In this document: positions 5,202 through 7,845 of the stretch, in pieces
How the letters are laid out: each line of letters starts with the position of its first letter
How positions within the stretch are numbered: position 1 is the first letter of the stretch
From: a bacterium
GTDB lineage: Bacteria > Patescibacteriota > Minisyncoccia > Phycocordibacterales > UBA10002
Assembly (NCBI GenBank): GCA_030648695.1
Contig: JAUSHG010000047.1
Span: 1-7,845 of the forward strand
DNA: 7,845 bases
Direction of reading: 5' to 3'
The notes under the pieces: generated by a model
What the model saw: the letters and a program-made list of their open reading frames with translations, nothing else
Database searches by the model: none
What the model was told of the DNA's origin: nothing
Program-made: the position numbers and the translations under genes

Positions 5202-6323
5202 ATGTTACTTCCTACCCTTAACGATGTTGGCGACCTCCGCGGCAAAAAGGTGCTGTTGCGTCTTGACCTCAACGTGCCTGTGGAAAACGGCGAAGTGACG
5301 GACGCCTACCGTATTTTACGTGTTGAAAAGACGCTTGCATTTCTAAAAGAAAGTGGCGCACGCACTCTTATTATCAGTCATATGGAGGGTAAAGGAGGCG
5401 ATAGTTTGCAGCCGGCTGCGAAATATCTCTCAAAAAAGTTTGACGTTTCTTTCGCATTGACTCTGGTGGAAGCACAGGAGCAGATTGCCTCTCTGCAGGA
5501 GGGAAGTTTTGTCCTGCTTGAAAATCTCCGCACGTGGGAAGGGGAGAAGAAAAATGACCCTGCGTTTGCACAAGAACTTGCTTCCCTTGCCGACATCTAT
5601 GTCAATGACGCATTTGCGGTGTCTCATCGCGAGCACGCTTCCATTGTGGGAGTTCCGAAACTGCTCCCGAGTTTTGCCGGGTTTCTCATGAGTGAAGAGG
5701 TGGAGGCACTATCCAAGGCGCTTGCGCCGGAACATCCCGCGCTTCTGATTCTGGGGGGCGCAAAATTTGAAACCAAACTGCCGCTTGCCGAGAAATTCCT
5801 CAATATTGTAGACCACCTGTACCTGTGCGGGGCACTTGCCAACGATATCTACAAAGCACGCGGGTATGAGGTAGGAACCTCTATAGTGTCCAACGGCACT
5901 CTTTCTCTGGAGCCGCTCCTCAATCACCCAAAGGTGCTGGTACCCGTTGATGTCATTGCGGTGGGTGAAGGAGGCAGGCGCGTTTGTGCGGCGGATGAAG
6001 TGAAACCGGATGAAAAAATAGAAGATGCCGGTCCCAATGCGCTCGCTGATGTCACTGCTCTCATTGGAAAAAGCGCCTTCGTGCTCTGGAACGGGCCGCT
6101 TGGCGAATATGAGGAAGGGTTTGATGAGGGAACGGTTGCAGTCGAGCTCGCCATTGCCGAGAGTGATGCGGAATCAATTATCGGAGGAGGAGACAGTTTG
6201 GCGGTTGCCTCCAAGCTTAATCTACTTGAACGATTCTCCTTTGTTTCAACCGGCGGCGGAGCAATGCTTGATTTTTTGGCGCACGGTACGCTTCCGGGGA
6301 TTGAAGCACTCCGAATAAAGTAG
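5202..6323 (+). CDS. pgk: Phosphoglycerate kinase
   Basis: A 373-residue protein, slightly shorter than the common 390-400. It transfers phosphate from 1,3-bisphosphoglycerate to ADP, the first ATP-yielding step of glycolysis, in the cytosol. The N-domain has the substrate pocket: RLDLNVP (Arg20, Asp22, Asn24), Arg37, His60, ENLR (Arg110) and VNDAFAVSHREHAS (Arg143). The nucleotide domain has GGAKFETKL (185-193), WNGPLG (296-301), GGGD (328-331) and STGGGA (349-354). The usual HLGRP segment reads HMEGKGG, so the Arg and Pro after His60 are missing and that loop is altered. The core catalytic set is otherwise complete, so activity is expected. The start at 5202 gives the normal distance to RLDLNVP. 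No Shine-Dalgarno is evident (TAAAG only). It is probably co-transcribed with tpiA. Confidence 0.97.
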   Translation: MLLPTLNDVGDLRGKKVLLRLDLNVPVENGEVTDAYRILRVEKTLAFLKESGARTLIISHMEGKGGDSLQPAAKYLSKKFDVSFALTLVEAQEQIASLQEGSFVLLENLRTWEGEKKNDPAFAQELASLADIYVNDAFAVSHREHASIVGVPKLLPSFAGFLMSEEVEALSKALAPEHPALLILGGAKFETKLPLAEKFLNIVDHLYLCGALANDIYKARGYEVGTSIVSNGTLSLEPLLNHPKVLVPVDVIAVGEGGRRVCAADEVKPDEKIEDAGPNALADVTALIGKSAFVLWNGPLGEYEEGFDEGTVAVELAIAESDAESIIGGGDSLAVASKLNLLERFSFVSTGGGAMLDFLAHGTLPGIEALRIK

Positions 6324-6332
6324 TGCGCTTCT

Positions 6333-6361
6333 CTGTCATTCCCGCGCATGCGGGAATCCAG
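6333..6361 (+). repeat. ATTCCCGC hairpin repeat, left boundary of GIY-YIG cassette
   Basis: CTGTC precedes ATTCCCGC (6338-6345), a GCAT loop, GCGGGAAT (6350-6357), and CCAG. The stem is a perfect 8 bp. It starts 9 nt after the pgk stop codon. Read as protein it gives the VIPAHAGIQ / MRESR strings often seen in over-predicted ORFs. Confidence 0.9.
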
Positions 6362-6371
6362 AATCTTCTTT

Positions 6372-6653
6372 ATGACCTATTGTGTCTATATTCTTGCAAG
6401 CAAGCGCAATGGCACATTATATATCGGTGTTACTTCGGACCTAAAGAACCGAGTATTGCAGCATACAATGGGAATGGCGGACGGCTTTACCAAAACATAC
6501 AAGGTTCATACCCTTGTATATTATGAATGCACTGAAAGCATTGAATCTGCTATTGCTAGAGAAAAACAATTGAAGAAATGGAAAAGAAAGTGGAAATTGG
6601 ATTTGATTGAGAAAGAAAATCCAGTGTGGAAAGATTTATCTTCCGAGCTGTAG
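6372..6653 (+). CDS. Small GIY-YIG domain nuclease, UvrC-N-terminus-like single-domain protein
   Basis: A 93-residue protein made of one GIY-YIG domain. The degenerate first motif is CVYIL (residues 4-8) and the second is LYIGVTSDL (16-24). Arg27 occupies the conserved basic position. The metal-binding Glu64 is in AREKQLKKWKRKWK, a basic helix, and ENPVWKDL near the C-terminus carries the Asn typical of this small subfamily. Such proteins resemble the catalytic module of UvrC, homing endonucleases and YhbQ-type proteins; the cellular role of the stand-alone form is not well established. The ATG at 6372 is chosen because the upstream in-frame ATG (6348) lies in the loop of the repeat hairpin and adds only MRESRIFF. 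No Shine-Dalgarno is evident. Hairpins on both sides suggest it may act on the repeat family. Confidence 0.88.
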   Translation: MTYCVYILASKRNGTLYIGVTSDLKNRVLQHTMGMADGFTKTYKVHTLVYYECTESIESAIAREKQLKKWKRKWKLDLIEKENPVWKDLSSEL

Positions 6654-6655
6654 CA

Positions 6656-6684
6656 CTGGATTCCTGCCTGCGCAGGAATGACAG
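6656..6684 (-). repeat. ATTCCTGC hairpin repeat, right boundary of GIY-YIG cassette
   Basis: CTGG precedes ATTCCTGC (6660-6667), a CTGC loop, GCAGGAAT (6672-6679), and GACAG. The stem is a perfect 8 bp. The T/A change from the left copy occurs in both arms, keeping the stem intact. It lies between the convergent GIY-YIG and HIT genes, but neither side has a terminator-like T run. Confidence 0.9.
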
Positions 6685-6689
6685 AAGGA

Positions 6690-7088
6690 TTAGAGCGCAT
6701 TTTTTATTTTGTCAGCCATCTCCTTCATCTCCTTTGTTTCCTTGTACTTTCTGGTCGGCCAGAAACCGGCAAGACCGTCGTCAAACCAGCGCGGGATAAG
6801 ATGTATGTGCAGGTGCGGCACTTCCGTTCCAACTACTGACACGGATACATAGTCCGCCTTGAGCGCCTGCTTGATTCCCTGCATGAGCTTCTTGGACTGC
6901 ACAAAGATATCAGCGACCACATTATCGGGTGTTTCTTCCAGTTTCGGGTGATGCTCTTTGGGAATCACCAGTACATGGCCGTGATTTACGGGGTTAATGT
7001 CCAAAAATGCGAGGATGTTGTCATCCTCGTATACCTTGGAGGAGGGTATTTCGCCCTGTATGATTTTGCAAAAGACACAAGTTTCCAT
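6690..7088 (-). CDS. HIT-family (histidine triad) nucleotide hydrolase
   Basis: A 132-residue protein starting METCVFCKIIQGEIPSSKVYED. It has CxxC (Cys4, Cys7), common in zinc-binding HIT proteins of the HinT/Fhit-like group, then FLDINPVNHGHVLVIPKEH. The histidine triad HLHIHLIP has His92, His94 and His96, of which the last is the usual nucleophile position. Family members hydrolyse nucleoside phosphoramidates or dinucleoside polyphosphates; the substrate here cannot be told. The C-terminal tail (about 105-132) is charged (TRKYKETKEMKEM). The start at 7088 is chosen because the family N-terminus begins at this Met. The frame stays open upstream, but that extension lies opposite recJ and has no HIT features. 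AGGGG lies just upstream as a weak Shine-Dalgarno. It is divergent from recJ, with 23 nt between the starts. Confidence 0.94.
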   Translation of the reverse strand: METCVFCKIIQGEIPSSKVYEDDNILAFLDINPVNHGHVLVIPKEHHPKLEETPDNVVADIFVQSKKLMQGIKQALKADYVSVSVVGTEVPHLHIHLIPRWFDDGLAGFWPTRKYKETKEMKEMADKIKNAL

Positions 7089-7095
7089 ATCCCCT

Positions 7096-7105
7096 ATGTT
7101 ACAAT
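7096..7105. promoter_or_regulatory. Overlapping divergent -10-like boxes between HIT gene and recJ
   Basis: TACAAT (7100-7105, plus) lies 6 nt before the recJ ATG. TAACAT (7101-7096, minus) lies 7 nt before the HIT ATG. The spacing would put transcription starts at or next to the start codons, implying leaderless or nearly leaderless mRNAs. No convincing -35 boxes were seen. Confidence 0.3.
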
Positions 7106-7111
7106 TTCTCC

Positions 7112-7845
7112 ATGCAGAAATACAAGCTCGCTCCCGCACCGACCAAAGATGCTGAATCGGCTCTGTTGGCGTACCCGCCACTCCTGCGGCAGCTCCTTTT
7201 TGGCCGCGGCATCGCAGAAAAAGAAACGGCAGAGGCGTTTTTGAATCCAAACTACGATACACATACCCACTCCCCCTTTGCCATGAAGGATATGGAGAAG
7301 GCGGTTGCGCGGATTCTCAAAGCAATTGCAGAGAACGAGCGAATCGCAATTTTTAGCGACTATGATGCGGACGGCATTCCGGGAGCCGTTGTCCTGCATG
7401 ATTTCTTCAGAAAAATAGGATTTCTAAACTTCGAAAATTATATTCCCGACCGTCATAGCGAGGGCTTTGGTCTAAACAATTCAGCCATTCAACAATTAAG
7501 CAATTCCGGTACCCGTCTTTTGATTACAATTGACTGCGGTATCTCGGATGTAGAAGAAGTTGCGTTTGCAAACTCACTGGGGCTCCAGGTGATTATCACC
7601 GACCACCACATCCCCCTTAATAAAGGGGGCCGCGTTGGGGGGTTGTACAACCCACCTGCCGAAGACGGCAGTGCTCCCTTTACTAAGGGAGATCTCCCGC
7701 CGGCATATGCAATTTTGAATCCCAAACAGGCGGACTGCACGTATCCGGAAAAAATGCTCTGCGGAAGCGGTGTTGTCTTTAAATTAATCCAAGCTCTTGT
7801 TTCTCGTCTCTCTGATTCTTCGTTAAAAGTTAATGGTCAACAGTT
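7112..7845 (+). CDS. recJ: RecJ-type single-stranded-DNA exonuclease, N-terminal part, with in-frame repeat insertions
   Basis: 244 complete codons are visible and the frame runs off the window. RecJ is the 5'-3' ssDNA exonuclease of recombination and mismatch/base-excision repair, from the DHH phosphoesterase superfamily. Motifs visible: DYDADG (residues 83-88, motif I), YIPDRHSEGFGLN, LLITIDCGIS (motif III, Asp141) and IITDHHIP (DHH at 164-166). LPPAYAILNPKQ...CGSGVVFKL then follows as in the family. Between DHHIP and LPPAY there are 26 residues (169-194) where the family usually has only a few. They are encoded by the palindromic element at 7611-7692, in frame and without stops. At the window edge, SLKVNGQQ is encoded by another repeat (7822-7845). 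The start at 7112 gives a normal RecJ N-terminus (KYKLAPAP). No Shine-Dalgarno is seen. The family call is secure; whether the insertions are tolerated is unknown. Confidence 0.93.
   Translation, partial: MQKYKLAPAPTKDAESALLAYPPLLRQLLFGRGIAEKETAEAFLNPNYDTHTHSPFAMKDMEKAVARILKAIAENERIAIFSDYDADGIPGAVVLHDFFRKIGFLNFENYIPDRHSEGFGLNNSAIQQLSNSGTRLLITIDCGISDVEEVAFANSLGLQVIITDHHIPLNKGGRVGGLYNPPAEDGSAPFTKGDLPPAYAILNPKQADCTYPEKMLCGSGVVFKLIQALVSRLSDSSLKVNGQQ
7611..7692. repeat. Four-palindrome element inserted in frame in recJ
   Basis: In order: CCCCCTT-AATA-AAGGGGG (7612-7629); the perfect 14-nt palindrome GGGTTGTACAACCC (7640-7653); CTGCCG-AAGA-CGGCAG (7656-7671); and CTCCCTT-TACT-AAGGGAG (7674-7691). 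The first and last hairpins are inverted copies of each other (consensus CYCCCTTARTAAAGGGRGC), so the element has hairpin ends plus inner palindromes. It is 82 nt long, ends almost exactly between DHHIP and LPPAY, and contributes about 26 codons. Confidence 0.85.
7822..7845 (-). repeat. TTGACCATTAACTTTTAAC repeat, copy C (in recJ)
   Basis: The reverse complement of this window-edge segment matches 1312-1335 at 21 of 24 positions. It lies in frame in recJ, in the stretch after FKLIQALVSRL, where the protein would otherwise continue the DHH domain. The repeat may continue beyond the window. Confidence 0.7.

Larger units (their letters stand above)
6333..6684 (+). mobile_element. Putative repeat-bounded GIY-YIG cassette
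   Basis: A single GIY-YIG gene fills the space between two inverted hairpins of one repeat family. The outer ends are CTGTC and GACAG, and the inner ends are CCAG and CTGG. The similarity runs past the ends (TTCT-CTGTC and GACAG-AAGG). The pair 4247-4320 has the same orientation but no gene, like a non-autonomous derivative. No target-site duplication was found. Mobility is inferred from layout, not shown. Confidence 0.4.

Noticed and set aside
6348..6371. Upstream ATG for the GIY-YIG gene
   Set aside because: It lies in the loop of the repeat hairpin and adds only MRESRIFF before the natural domain start.
6323..6526. Frame reading VIPAHAGIQ just after pgk
   Set aside because: This is the hairpin repeat read as protein, and the GIY-YIG frame overlaps it with real motifs.
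7089..7262. N-terminal extension of the HIT protein to 190 residues
   Set aside because: The extra 58 residues are antisense to the recJ start and precede the normal METCVFCK family N-terminus.
7489..7740. Minus-strand frame containing SPLVKGALPSSAGGLYNPP
   Set aside because: It is the reverse reading of the palindromic element in recJ, a typical over-predicted ORF.

Overview
The window looks like chromosomal DNA of a Patescibacteria/CPR-type bacterium, probably Parcubacteria-like, at moderate GC. This is inferred from four things: a compact type IV pilus block with several divergent pseudopilin genes, small single-copy glycolysis genes, very few Shine-Dalgarno sequences, and intergenic gaps filled with iterated short words. 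No taxonomic marker gene is present, so the assignment is tentative. All nine visible stop codons are TAA or TAG.

Layout. Positions 1-740 hold the C-terminal part of a PilC/GspF inner-membrane platform protein. Positions 858-3811 hold four co-directional pilus genes: a FimT/GspH-like pseudopilin, two more prepilin-like proteins (PilV/GspI-like and PilW/GspJ-like), and a large PilX/GspK-like protein whose C-terminal half looks like a beta-solenoid. Together they would form the platform and minor-pilin tip of a type IV pilus or pseudopilus. Positions 3812-4329 have no convincing gene. They hold a probable structured RNA of about 275 nt ending in an intrinsic terminator, then a TATAAT box, then a pair of inverted hairpin repeats. 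Next come tpiA (4330-5094) and pgk (5202-6323), two glycolytic enzymes likely co-transcribed. A small GIY-YIG nuclease gene (6372-6653) follows, framed by inverted copies of the same hairpin repeat. A HIT-family gene on the minus strand (7088-6690) is divergent from recJ (7112 to the window end, partial).

Three repeat phenomena stand out. First, ATTCCCGC..GCGGGAAT hairpins occur as an empty inverted doublet before tpiA and as the boundaries of the GIY-YIG gene, which suggests a nuclease-associated mobile repeat comparable in layout to REPIN/RAYT systems. Second, recJ carries an in-frame element of about 80 nt made of four palindromes, placed directly after the DHH motif. Third, low-complexity repeat words run across start codons and encode the cleavable leader peptides of the pseudopilins. 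One of these words recurs, 21 of 24 bases identical, inside recJ.
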